Source: Sphingomonas azotifigens NBRC 15497 (GTDB lineage: Bacteria; Pseudomonadota; Alphaproteobacteria; Sphingomonadales; Sphingomonadaceae). Taken from it: a stretch of DNA of 64,000 nt. Location of the stretch: positions 42,576-106,575 of the forward strand of contig NZ_BCTR01000002.1 in assembly GCF_002091475.1 (NCBI RefSeq), read 5' to 3'. Shown here in pieces: positions 53,025 through 61,656 of this stretch (positions are counted from its first letter, which is position 1; every line of letters starts with the position of its first letter). The notes under the pieces were generated by a model. The model was given only the letters and a program-made list of their open reading frames with translations. It had not been told where the DNA came from and did not search any database. Made by a program: the position numbers and the translations under genes.

Positions 53025-55199
53025 CTATCGGGTCAGGCGCAGCCGGAGCAGCACCGTCGCGGGGTCCGGATAATTCTTGTAATAGATGCCGGTCGACGGC
53101 GTGTAGGCGGTGCCTACCGGCGCATCGGCGCCGAGGATGTTCTTGCCCTCCAGCGCGATCTGGACGCGATCGTCCTTCGCGGCCCAGGTGATCGCGCCGT
53201 TGACGAAGGTCTGGCCCGGCACCCGGTCCTGCGGGCGGTGCAGCGCGCTGGTGTAGAAGCTGCTCTGATACTGGGCGGTCGCCGAGAAGCGCAGATGCGC
53301 CGTGCCCTGCAGCCGCAGCGTGTAGGTGCCGCCGCCCGAAAAGCTCCACTCGGGCGCATTGACCAGCGGATTGCCATCGGCGTTCACGCCCGCGCCGCCC
53401 GCCCCCTTATATGCGTCGTACTTCGCCTTGAGATAGCCGCCAGCGGCCTGGAGCGAGAGCCGCGCGGTCGCGCGCAGGTCGTTTTCCAGCTCGATCCCCC
53501 AGCTATGCGCCTTGCCGGCGTTGCCGCGCCGCGAACCGACATAGGCGGGATCGTAAAACGATACCTGCAGGTCGCGATAGTCGTTGTAGAATAGGGCCAG
53601 GTTGCTGTGCAGCGCCTTGGCCAGCGCGGTTACCTTGAGCCCGCCCTCATAGGTCGAGACCTTTTCCGGGTTGAACGGCAGCGTCGCGAGGTCGAGCCGG
53701 GTGGCGCGATTGTCGAACCCGCCCGATTTGAAGCCGCGCGCGAAGCTCAGATATTGCAGCACCTCGGGCGACCATTGCGCCTGGAGCGACACCTTGGGGG
53801 TGAGTGCCCGCCAGGTGTCCGCTGCACTGCCTTGGATCGACTGGGAGACGACCTGGCGGTTGTCGTCGATCACCTTGTTGTCGAAGGTGAAGCGCTTGCG
53901 CTCGATCGTGCCGCGTAGGCCGCCGGTCAGGCTGAAGATCGGCCCGACGCGATAGGTCGCCTCGCCGAAAATCGCATAGGCATCGGTGTAGGTCACGTTG
54001 TGGGCGCGCAGCTTGCTCACCGGCGCGGTGGAGGCGGTCCCAGTGCGGCTGAACCCGTCGCGCTCGACGAAGAAGCGTTCGTGCAGATAGAACAGCCCGG
54101 CGGTGAAGGTCAGCGCACCATAGTCGCCGTTCAGCTGGATTTCTTCGTTGATGTACTTGTCGTTGTAATGGATCAGGTTTTTCTGGATCAGCGCCGCCTG
54201 CCCGTCATTGTCATAAGCGACCGGATTGAGATCGAACCCGCCGACCGCGCTCACCGACTTCAGGCTTAGCTGCGGCGAAAGGGTGTAGCGCAGGCGCAGC
54301 GCTGCGCTTGAGCCGTCCAGATTCTGCACCGGCTCGACTTCCGAATAGGAGTATCTTCGGTTGAACGTACCCGGCTGGCTGACCGGGATATAGGACCGGG
54401 TGTCGCTGCGGTCGCGGGTTAGGTTCCCCGTCAGCTGCGCGTCGAGATTGGCGATACCGGTAAAGCGCAGCTTGCCGCGCAGCGAGTCCAGGTCGATGCG
54501 GTTGACATCGTGGCCGAGCGTCGGGTCCCAGGTCACGCCGTCGCGGGTGCGGTGGATATAGGCGATGCTGGCCGCCAGCGTGTCGGACAGCGGCCCGCTT
54601 GCCAGCCCGCGCACCTGGACGTCGTTGAAGCTGCCATAGCCGAGCTCGCCGACGAAATGCGTGGTCTGGTCTGGATCGCGGGTGATAATACGCAGCGCGC
54701 CAGCGCTGGAATTGCGGCCATAGAGCGTCCCCTGCGGCCCGCGCAGCACCTCGACCCGCTCCAGGTCGACGAACTCGGTCATCGAGCCGATCTGGCGGGG
54801 CACATAGACGTCGTCGACATAGACGGCGAGCACCGGCTCCTGGATGGGATCGGACTCGCCCACCCCGCGCAGCGAGAAGGTCTGGGTGGTGTGGCTGATC
54901 GAGGTGCGCGCAACGAACAGGTTGGGAATCTGCCCGGCAAGATCGCGGACGTTCTGGATGTTGCGTTGCTCCAGCGTCTCGGGGGTGAAGGCGGAAATCG
55001 CGATCGGCGTCTTCTGCAGGCTGGTTTCCCGCCGCTGCGCCGTGACGACGATATCGCCCGACTGCGGGGCATCCGGCTCGCTCGGCGTCGCTGCCTTGTC
55101 GGGCTCCGGAGCGATGGCGCCATGGGCAGCGGGCTGGGTCAGCGCCAGCACCGCCATGGACGTCGAAACAAGAGCGATCGCGCGTACCCCGAATTGCAT
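53025..55199 (-). CDS. TonB-dependent receptor paired with the third binding protein
   Basis: A 724-residue receptor: signal peptide (RAIALVSTSMAVLALTQPAA), TonB-box-like GDIVVTAQRRETSLQKTPIA, plug with RVEVLRGPQGTLYGRNSSAG, and a barrel ending TVLLRLRLTR. The ATG at 55199 is preferred over 55205 because AGGGA is six bases upstream, in the same AGGGAATGAG context as the receptor starting at 34584. A terminal aromatic residue is lacking (the end is ...LRLTR), which is unusual though not disqualifying. It heads a unit with a binding protein, an SfnB/DszC-like flavoprotein and a dehydrogenase. Confidence 0.87.
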   Translation of the reverse strand: MQFGVRAIALVSTSMAVLALTQPAAHGAIAPEPDKAATPSEPDAPQSGDIVVTAQRRETSLQKTPIAISAFTPETLEQRNIQNVRDLAGQIPNLFVARTSISHTTQTFSLRGVGESDPIQEPVLAVYVDDVYVPRQIGSMTEFVDLERVEVLRGPQGTLYGRNSSAGALRIITRDPDQTTHFVGELGYGSFNDVQVRGLASGPLSDTLAASIAYIHRTRDGVTWDPTLGHDVNRIDLDSLRGKLRFTGIANLDAQLTGNLTRDRSDTRSYIPVSQPGTFNRRYSYSEVEPVQNLDGSSAALRLRYTLSPQLSLKSVSAVGGFDLNPVAYDNDGQAALIQKNLIHYNDKYINEEIQLNGDYGALTFTAGLFYLHERFFVERDGFSRTGTASTAPVSKLRAHNVTYTDAYAIFGEATYRVGPIFSLTGGLRGTIERKRFTFDNKVIDDNRQVVSQSIQGSAADTWRALTPKVSLQAQWSPEVLQYLSFARGFKSGGFDNRATRLDLATLPFNPEKVSTYEGGLKVTALAKALHSNLALFYNDYRDLQVSFYDPAYVGSRRGNAGKAHSWGIELENDLRATARLSLQAAGGYLKAKYDAYKGAGGAGVNADGNPLVNAPEWSFSGGGTYTLRLQGTAHLRFSATAQYQSSFYTSALHRPQDRVPGQTFVNGAITWAAKDDRVQIALEGKNILGADAPVGTAYTPSTGIYYKNYPDPATVLLRLRLTR

Positions 55200-55249
55200 T
55201 CTCATTCCCTGACGTCTGGAGAAGTGGCTCGCGAGGGCCAATTGCCCAT

Positions 55250-55266
55250 CAATTCAGTATGAATTG
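55250..55266. promoter_or_regulatory. 17-bp palindrome upstream of the receptor gene
   Basis: CAATTCA-GTA-TGAATTG, a perfect 7+3+7 dyad, lies 51 bp ahead of the receptor start at 55199 in an AT-rich patch. A good operator candidate. Confidence 0.45.
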
Positions 55267-55396
55267 TTCCGTCGAGCAAACGAGTTCGATCCTGACACCG
55301 ATCGGAAATGCTCAAGCGACGTCGCGTGTGCGCGCGGCCGCCAACCTCGCACTCCGTGCCCTGGGTGCGATCGGGCGATCGACGGCACACCGCCGC

Positions 55397-56362
55397 TCAG
55401 GCGGGAAAGAGGCTCGCATCGACGATCGACGCGACGTCGACATGCGCCGGCAGTTCGCCATCGGCATGGAAGCGGTCGACGACGCGCTGGAGCGGACCGA
55501 TGACCGCGGCGTCGGGCGCCACCAGAAGCGGGTTCTGGCGATCGACCACCAGTTGCGCCAGCTTGGGGTCCATCCCGGTCGCCTTGGCGAGGACCCGTGC
55601 ATAGTCGGCAGGGTGCGCCCGCGCCCAGAGGCTCGCATTGCGGAAGCGCGCAAGCACGTCCTTGAGCGCGGCGCGCTTTCCGGTATCGGCCAGCGCCGCG
55701 TCCGATGCCGCGATCACCGAGAGACCGGTATTGATACCCTGCCCGTCGCGCAGCAGGCGGGCGCCGCGCTGCTCGGCGGCGATCTGGTAGGTGCCGAACG
55801 TCGCCCAGGCATCGATCCGCCCGGCGGCGAACGCCGCGGCGGCATCGTTGGGGAGCATGAAGCCGATGTCGACCTTGTGCCGATCGAGCTTCGCTTCCTT
55901 GAGCGCTTCCAGCAGCAGATAATGCGCGATGCTGCCGCGCGCGCTCGAGACGATGACACGGTGGCCGGCAAGCCCCGCAACCGAGCGGATCGGCGAGCCG
56001 GGCGGCACGAGGATGCCGATGTCGCGAGGCGCGGAAACCGACGCGGCGATGACCTTGAGCGGCACCTTGGCCGCCGCCGCCAGCACGACCGGCAGGTCCC
56101 CCGCTGGCGCGGTATCCACCGCCCCGGCGTTTAGTGCCTCGAGCAGCGGGGCCGCGCCAACGAAGTTGGCCCATTCGACATCGTAGGCGAGGTTGCCGAG
56201 CGCCCCCGCCGCTGCCGCCTTGGACTGGAGCAGATGGACCTGGTCGCCCAGCACCAGCCGGGTGCGACCGCCCGTCCCGCCGCGGCCGCAGGCGGACAGC
56301 GCCACGGCGCCCGCGCCGACGAGAAAGCCCCGGCGATCAGAATGCAAGTGCGATCCGTCCAT
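55397..56362 (-). CDS. Sulfonate-type ABC substrate-binding lipoprotein, fourth type
   Basis: A 321-residue binding protein. The N-terminus SDRRGFLVGAGAVALSACG has a twin-arginine-like motif and a lipobox Cys. Body: VLGDQVHLLQSKAAAAGALG, AGDLPVVLAAAAKVPLKVIA, GSPIRSVAGLAGHRVIVSSA, RGSIAHYLLLEALKEAKLD and DAWATFGTYQIAAEQRGA. The ATG at 56362 lies inside the end of the receptor gene (26-base overlap), so the two must be translated together. A TTG at 56347 is an alternative. No permease is adjacent. Confidence 0.83.
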   Translation of the reverse strand: MDGSHLHSDRRGFLVGAGAVALSACGRGGTGGRTRLVLGDQVHLLQSKAAAAGALGNLAYDVEWANFVGAAPLLEALNAGAVDTAPAGDLPVVLAAAAKVPLKVIAASVSAPRDIGILVPPGSPIRSVAGLAGHRVIVSSARGSIAHYLLLEALKEAKLDRHKVDIGFMLPNDAAAAFAAGRIDAWATFGTYQIAAEQRGARLLRDGQGINTGLSVIAASDAALADTGKRAALKDVLARFRNASLWARAHPADYARVLAKATGMDPKLAQLVVDRQNPLLVAPDAAVIGPLQRVVDRFHADGELPAHVDVASIVDASLFPA

Positions 56363-58913
56363 AATAATAGCCACCTGCCGGATTGAAGGGAGACGGGCCA
56401 TAATAGCCCTGCCCCGTCTGGGGATTGCCGGGCCCATTGGTTTCGGGCCGCACGTCGAACAGGTTGGTCGCGCCGATCGACAGCGTCGCGAACCGGGTCA
56501 CCTTGGCGCTGATACTGGCATCGGTGATGAACTTCGCGCCGAAGGAACGATCGTCCCCGGCCGCGGTGCGCTGCGTATAGGCGCCATAGCGGGTGCCGGT
56601 GACGTTGACGCCGAAAATGCCCTTCTGCCAGCTGAGCGTGCTGACCAGCTTGGTGTGCGGTTGCAGCACTTCCAGCTCGCCGATCTTGTCGCCGCCGAAA
56701 AAGGCCGAGCCCGCGCCCAGCAGCGACGCGCCGTTGGCGCCGAAGAGTTGCGACGGGGTGGCGACGACATCGGTGACCTTGGTCCTGGAATAGTTGAACG
56801 CCAGCGTCGCGCCGAGCCTGCCGAACCGCCCGAGCGTGCGGCTATAGTCGGCGACGAGATCGAAGCCCTTGGTCTCGGTGTTGGCGGCGTTGATGAAATA
56901 TTCCGCCTGCTCGATGTCCGAAAGTCCGTTCGCCGCGAGGATCGCCGAAATGCCGGGGCCGAACAGGCGGCCGGTGCGCTCGATGCGATCTCGGATGCGA
57001 ATGTAATAGCCGTCGAGCGTGACCGACAGCGCAGGTGCCGGGGTGAACACCACGCCCAGCCCGGCATTCAGGCTCTTCTCGGCCTTGAGCGGCTGCGCAC
57101 CGAGCAGCCGGCCGACCGTCGAGGTGGCGGTAACCAGCTTGGCCACGGTCGGGCGCAGCTCGGTCTGGCCGGTCGCGGCGTTGAAGAAGGAGGAGGTACG
57201 GCCGTCGGTCTGCGCATAGCCGATCTGGGTCAGCGACGGCGCACGAAAGCCGGTGCCCACGGTGCCGCGCAGCGCCAGCGTCGGCGTCAGCTCATAGCGG
57301 CTGTTGAGCTTGAAGCCGGTCGGGCTGCCCGATCCGTCGCCATAATGTTCGGTACGAATCGCGACGCCGACATACCAGGCCTCGCTGGGGTAGATGCCAA
57401 GGTCGACATAGCCGGCATAGACTTTCCGGGCGATATCGGCCTGGTCCGCCGGCGACAGGACGATCGCGCCCTGCACCACCGGCGAGGCGACGCGCCCGAC
57501 ATTCCAGTCATATTGCTGGTCGCCCGGTCGGAAGGTGTAGGTCGCGGGCTGATAGGCGAGCGGATCGCCGGCAAAGGTGCGGAAGCGATCGAGCCGATAT
57601 TCGCCGCCGATCGAGATTTCCAGCGGCTTGGCCAAGCCGATGTCGACGCTGCGGTGCAGATCGACATTGTGGGTCCATTGGCGAAACTCGAAATTCGCGA
57701 GGTTCGACCATTTGGTCGGGCTGGCGGCCCCGAGCGACGGCCGGACCGACAGGTTCGAAAACTGGTGGCTGAAGTTGCGGCCGAACGACGAGGAAACGTC
57801 GAAATCCCAGCCCGCCAGCGTACCGCGCAGGCCGGTGACGAACTGGAAGTCGTCCTCGGCGATGTTGTTGAGCGGATAATAGCCGTCGGGGAACAGCGCG
57901 GTGAAGTTCGCAGTGCTGTTGGGGCGGCGGAAATTGTTGCCGATCTGGGCATCGCGCTCGCCATAGGTGCCGAAGCTGTAGAGGCTGACATTGGCGGACA
58001 AGGGCAGCTTGGCGTTGTAGCCCAAGTTGAACGCCTTGATCTGCGGGTCGCCATTATGCGCGCCGTCGCGGTTCCACTGCGCGTTGCGGGCATTGGCGGC
58101 CGCGATATTCGCGTCGACCTGCGCACGGGTGAGGCCGCTGGTCGCCACCACCTGGTCGACCGTCCGCCCGGCAGGCAGGCCATAGAGGTTGGTATCGGTA
58201 GCCGGCAGGTTCCACCACGCGCCGCCCCGCTTGCGCACATCGCCGCTCACGGTGAGGAAGCCGCCCTTGTCGCCGATCTTCGTGCCGTAGCGCAGCGTGC
58301 CCTTCCAGCTGTCGGGGTCGCCCTTGGCATCGTAGAGCGTGCCATAGGTGAAATCGCCGGTCAGCCCGGGCTTGTCCGCGAGCTGGATGTTGATGACGCC
58401 GGCGATCGCATCGCTGCCATATTGGGCGGCGGCCGAATCCTTCAGCACCTCGATCCGGTCGATCGCGCTGGTCGGGATCAGATCCAGGTCGACCGGGTTG
58501 GCGCCCGACGTGTCGGTCGGGCTGTTGTTGAGGAACGCGCCGTTATGCCGCCGCTTTCCGTTGACCAGTACCAGCGTATAGGCCGGGGACAGGCCGCGAT
58601 TGGTGACCGGACGCCCGATCGAGAAGACTCCGGCATTGGTGGCGCCGAAATTGAGCGAAGGCAGCAGCTTGGTCAGCGCCTCGCCGAACTCGGCCGCGCC
58701 GGTGCCCTGGAGCTTGTCTGCGCCCACCACGTCGATCGGCGCGGGGCTTTTGGCGATGGTGCGCGGCGCGCCGCGTACCCCGGTCACGATGATGGGGCTG
58801 GTATCCGTACCGCCGGTGTCACTCCCAACAACATCCTGCGCACGCGCAGGTGCGATCACGAGGTGGACTGCCGTCAGCACCGTCGTTGCGAGAAATATGC
58901 TGGCTCTTGCCAT
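56337..58913 (-). CDS. TonB-dependent receptor coupled to the fourth binding protein
   Basis: An 858-residue receptor with a signal peptide (SIFLATTVLTAVHLVIAPAR), a plug beginning PIIVTGVRGAPRTIAKSPAP and containing RIEVLKDSAAAQYGSDAIAG. This is the D-S-A-A-A-Q-Y-G variant seen in large sphingomonad receptors. The barrel ends YYYGRIALAF with the terminal Phe. It overlaps the following binding-protein gene by 26 bases. A short hairpin CCCGA...TCGGG (58925-58939) covers part of the G-run used as ribosome site. Ligand probably an organosulfur anion or ester, from its partner. Confidence 0.87.
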   Translation of the reverse strand: MARASIFLATTVLTAVHLVIAPARAQDVVGSDTGGTDTSPIIVTGVRGAPRTIAKSPAPIDVVGADKLQGTGAAEFGEALTKLLPSLNFGATNAGVFSIGRPVTNRGLSPAYTLVLVNGKRRHNGAFLNNSPTDTSGANPVDLDLIPTSAIDRIEVLKDSAAAQYGSDAIAGVINIQLADKPGLTGDFTYGTLYDAKGDPDSWKGTLRYGTKIGDKGGFLTVSGDVRKRGGAWWNLPATDTNLYGLPAGRTVDQVVATSGLTRAQVDANIAAANARNAQWNRDGAHNGDPQIKAFNLGYNAKLPLSANVSLYSFGTYGERDAQIGNNFRRPNSTANFTALFPDGYYPLNNIAEDDFQFVTGLRGTLAGWDFDVSSSFGRNFSHQFSNLSVRPSLGAASPTKWSNLANFEFRQWTHNVDLHRSVDIGLAKPLEISIGGEYRLDRFRTFAGDPLAYQPATYTFRPGDQQYDWNVGRVASPVVQGAIVLSPADQADIARKVYAGYVDLGIYPSEAWYVGVAIRTEHYGDGSGSPTGFKLNSRYELTPTLALRGTVGTGFRAPSLTQIGYAQTDGRTSSFFNAATGQTELRPTVAKLVTATSTVGRLLGAQPLKAEKSLNAGLGVVFTPAPALSVTLDGYYIRIRDRIERTGRLFGPGISAILAANGLSDIEQAEYFINAANTETKGFDLVADYSRTLGRFGRLGATLAFNYSRTKVTDVVATPSQLFGANGASLLGAGSAFFGGDKIGELEVLQPHTKLVSTLSWQKGIFGVNVTGTRYGAYTQRTAAGDDRSFGAKFITDASISAKVTRFATLSIGATNLFDVRPETNGPGNPQTGQGYYGPSPFNPAGGYYYGRIALAF

Positions 58914-58943
58914 TTTTGCGACCCCCGAGATTTTCGGGATCGG

Positions 58944-58975
58944 TTTATTTCCTACATTTCTTATAGGAAAATAAA
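58944..58975. repeat. AT-rich inverted repeat upstream of the receptor
   Basis: TTTATTTCCTA (58944-58954) and TAGGAAAATAAA (58964-58975) are complementary with a single bulged base, about 30 bp ahead of the receptor start. It is likely part of the promoter or a regulator site. Confidence 0.4.
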
Positions 58976-59088
58976 TTTGGGCATGGGATCAATGACAATC
59001 GCTCAACTGAAGCAACGCTTTCACATGAAAGAACTTATGCTTTCACCACCACCCCAGTGTCGCCGTTTCTCTTGGTCGTCGCCATTCG

Positions 59089-60081
59089 TTAGATGAGCCC
59101 CCGCGCCGCGTTGGGGTCGGCTTCCTCGACGACATTGCCCCTCGGCAGCGCGGAGGCGCCGCCCCGTGCGCGCTCAGCAAAAGCCTGGTGGATCACGCTG
59201 CCCGGCGGCACGCTCTCGGTGAGCCAGACATTGCCGCCGATTACCGCGCCCGCGCCCACGGTGACGCGCCCGAGGATCGTCGCGCCCGCATAGATCACCA
59301 CATCGTCCTCGACGATCGGGTGCCGCGCCATGCCCTTGGTGAGGGTACCGTCCTTCTCCGAGGGGAAGCTGCGCGCGCCCAGGGTGACCGCTTGGTAGAT
59401 CCGCACGCGCTCGCCGACGATCGCGGTCTCGCCGATCACCACGCCGTTGCCGTGATCGATGAAGAAGCTGCCGCCGATGCTGGCGCCCGGATGGATGTCG
59501 ATGCCGGTCTGCGAATGGGCGATCTCGGCGATCACGCGCGCGATCAGCGGCGCGCCGTGCCGGTACAGGCTGTTCGCCAGCCGATAGGGGATCACCGCCT
59601 GGATGCCGGGATAGCAGATCAGGACCTCGTCGACGCTGCGCGCCGCGGGATCGCCGGCATAGGCCGCCTCGATATCGCTATCGAGCACGCGGCGGATGGC
59701 CGGCAGTTCCTGCGCAAAGGCCGCGACGATCCGCCCGGCCTCCGCCCGCGCCTCGGGCTCGGGGGTCGTGCAGCGCGCGACGATTTCCAGCTGCACCTGG
59801 TCGCGCAGCGCCGCCAGCGCCCGGCCGAGCGCCTGCTCGACATAGCCGGCCTCGTTCTCGGCGAGCACCGAGCTCGGCCCCAGCCGCAACGGAAACAGCG
59901 CGCCCGAGAGATCGGAGAGGATCAGCTCCAGCCGCCGTCGCGAGGGGAAGCGCACCAGCGCGCACGGGCCCGGCCGGTAGGCGGCGCGCCAATCCTCGCG
60001 GGCGACGAACAGCCCGGCGGCGATCTCCGCGACGTTCCATTCGTCCGTATCGGGGCGGGCGTCTCCGTACGTCCCCGTCAT
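59089..60081 (-). CDS. cysE: Serine O-acetyltransferase
   Basis: A 330-residue enzyme that makes O-acetylserine, the carbon skeleton for cysteine synthesis. An N-terminal helical domain precedes the left-handed beta-helix of hexapeptide repeats: IDIHPGASIGGSFFIDHGNG, VVIGETAIVGERVRIYQAVT and VVIYAGATILGRVTVGAGAV. The catalytic His lies in FIDHGNG. It is longer than E. coli CysE at its N-terminus, as in the EpsC-like bacterial group. The ATG at 60081 has GAGG upstream inside a hairpin; a TTG at 60138 is possible. Its place at the island edge supports assimilation of the released sulfite into cysteine. Confidence 0.87.
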   Translation of the reverse strand: MTGTYGDARPDTDEWNVAEIAAGLFVAREDWRAAYRPGPCALVRFPSRRRLELILSDLSGALFPLRLGPSSVLAENEAGYVEQALGRALAALRDQVQLEIVARCTTPEPEARAEAGRIVAAFAQELPAIRRVLDSDIEAAYAGDPAARSVDEVLICYPGIQAVIPYRLANSLYRHGAPLIARVIAEIAHSQTGIDIHPGASIGGSFFIDHGNGVVIGETAIVGERVRIYQAVTLGARSFPSEKDGTLTKGMARHPIVEDDVVIYAGATILGRVTVGAGAVIGGNVWLTESVPPGSVIHQAFAERARGGASALPRGNVVEEADPNAARGLI

Positions 60082-60332
60082 CGAGGCGAGGCCGCCTCGC
60101 CCCTGTGGACCTCGGGGATCGCTTCCGTGAAACCGCAATGCACTGTCATGGCCGGCAAGATATTCCCACTCGTTCGGTGGGGAAGCGATAAGAGCTACGC
60201 CGCTTGAAAGGGGAAGTTGCTCCCCTCATAGGGCGCGTGCCTATCAACCATGGCGGGCACGGCCTGTGATCCGCCGGTCCGCACCCGATTGCCGGTGTCG
60301 TTTGCTACCGGCACTCCGATGGCGAGGCGGCT
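60082..60332. other. Divergent intergenic region at the island edge
   Basis: 251 bp without a supported gene. It holds CGAGGCG-AGGC-CGCCTCG at 60082-60099, directly against the cysE start, and AGGGGA-AGTTGC-TCCCCT at 60209-60226. No convincing promoter was recognised. Confidence 0.3.
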
Positions 60333-60944
60333 ATGATCCTGGCGGACATCAATCCCCTATATTCGATCGCTGGCGTGCTCGTCGGCGTGACCGGCGTCGG
60401 CGGCGGCTCGCTGATGAAGCCGCTGTTGGTGCTGGCGTTCGGCTTCCACCCCGCGACGGCGGTGGGGACCGATCTTTTCTATGCCTCCGCCACCAAGTCG
60501 GTCGGCACGGTCGTCCACAGCGGCCGCGAGCATCTGATCACGCTGCGCGACCCGAACAATGCGACCACCACGCCCAAGGACATCGCCAGCAACCCGCGCG
60601 GGCTGGTGTTCCGCGAGCTGGAGGCGGCGACGCTGCCGCGCGTACTCGACCAGGTCGATCTCGCGCTGATCAACACCAACTATGCGCTCGACGCCAAGCT
60701 CAATCCGACGCGCGACGCGCTGGCGATCGAGGACAAGAACAGCCCGTACGTCAATTTCGTGGTCGGGCCGGAAAGCGCGAAGAACGATCCGCGCGTGCAG
60801 AAGCTGGTCGCGGCGCTGCGCAGCCCGGAGGTGAAGGCGTTCATCGCCAAAAAATGTGACGGCCCGTCGTGCCGGCCTTCTGACCGGGACGACGGGCCGC
60901 GAGGTCACACCTCCAGCGGGTGGGTCGGGCAGATGTTGGGATAG
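60333..60944 (+). pseudogene. TauE/SafE-MetQ chimera with frameshifted end
   Basis: Two unrelated genes are fused in one frame. Residues 1 to about 65 are the start of a TSUP (TauE/SafE) sulfite-exporter-type permease (GVLVGVTGVGGGSLMKPLLV, HPATAVGTDLFYASATKSVG). From about 60530 the frame continues as the C-terminal half of a MetQ/NlpA methionine-binding lipoprotein (LITLRDPNNATTTPKDIASN, VDLALINTNYALDAKLNPTR, PYVNFVVGPESAKNDPRVQK). The normal MetQ ending VVPAF-stop is present in another frame at about 60868-60883, so one base is missing and the frame runs on. The chimera should be non-functional. The deletion is inferred from the two family architectures. Confidence 0.75.
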
Positions 60945-61621
60945 ATCCGCTCGATGGGTTCGGCACCGGGCTCGCCGGCCTTCTTCCAGTTGAAGGCGTT
61001 GACCGGCTGCGAGCGGTTCACCCACAGCGTGTAGTAGAGATGGTCGGCGCGTGGATCGTCGGTGTTGGGGTGCAGCAGGATCGTCAGCCCCAGGCTGTTG
61101 AGCTGCAGCCACGGCACCACCACCGGCAGCAGATCATTGGTGAAGCCGAAATAGAAGGACGGCGTCACATGCGGCCCGCGCGGCGTGAGGTTCCAGTTGC
61201 CCAGCTCGACCGGAAAGCGTTCGATCACCCATCGGCGAAGCCGCGCGGCCTTGGGATAATTGTCCTCATCGAAATAGATGTGCGCGTGATAGCTTTTCAC
61301 CGCCGTGTAGGGCCGCGGGCGGTCGGGCAGGCCGTCGCCGCCTTCGGGACGGATGCTCAGCGGGCGGGTGGCCGGCTCGAGCGCGGTCCTGTCTCCCCAG
61401 GGGCTCTTGCCCACGTCGCGCGACGGCAGGACCGGGCGGAAGTTGGGATCGCCCAGCGGGGCCTGACTCTGGGCTTCCGCCACCCCGACCCCCAACCCGG
61501 TGGCGGCGATCCCCGCCGCCGCAAGCGTCGAGCCGGTGATCAGCCCGCGCCGCGTCGGCGACAGCAGATCGGCCCAGGCCTGATCTTCGGCACTATTCGG
61601 AGCGATGGTCTCTTCGTGCAT
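60905..61621 (-). CDS. DOPA-dioxygenase-domain protein, Tat-exported
   Basis: A 238-residue protein. The N-terminal segment SPTRRGLITGSTLAAAGIAA carries a twin-arginine motif. The C-terminal domain matches the DOPA 4,5-dioxygenase family: KSYHAHIYFDEDNYPKAARL, RGPHVTPSFYFGFTND, GLTILLHPNTDDPRADHLYY, with several conserved His (YHAH, PH, HPNT, DH) that could bind a metal. Its 3' end overlaps the frameshifted tail of the chimera on the other strand. Such proteins in bacteria are poorly understood; extradiol cleavage of a catechol in the periplasm is possible but untested. Confidence 0.72.
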   Translation of the reverse strand: MHEETIAPNSAEDQAWADLLSPTRRGLITGSTLAAAGIAATGLGVGVAEAQSQAPLGDPNFRPVLPSRDVGKSPWGDRTALEPATRPLSIRPEGGDGLPDRPRPYTAVKSYHAHIYFDEDNYPKAARLRRWVIERFPVELGNWNLTPRGPHVTPSFYFGFTNDLLPVVVPWLQLNSLGLTILLHPNTDDPRADHLYYTLWVNRSQPVNAFNWKKAGEPGAEPIERIYPNICPTHPLEV

Positions 61622-61656
61622 GCTTCCCCCCGGGAGCGGTTCGCCTGACGATCCCC

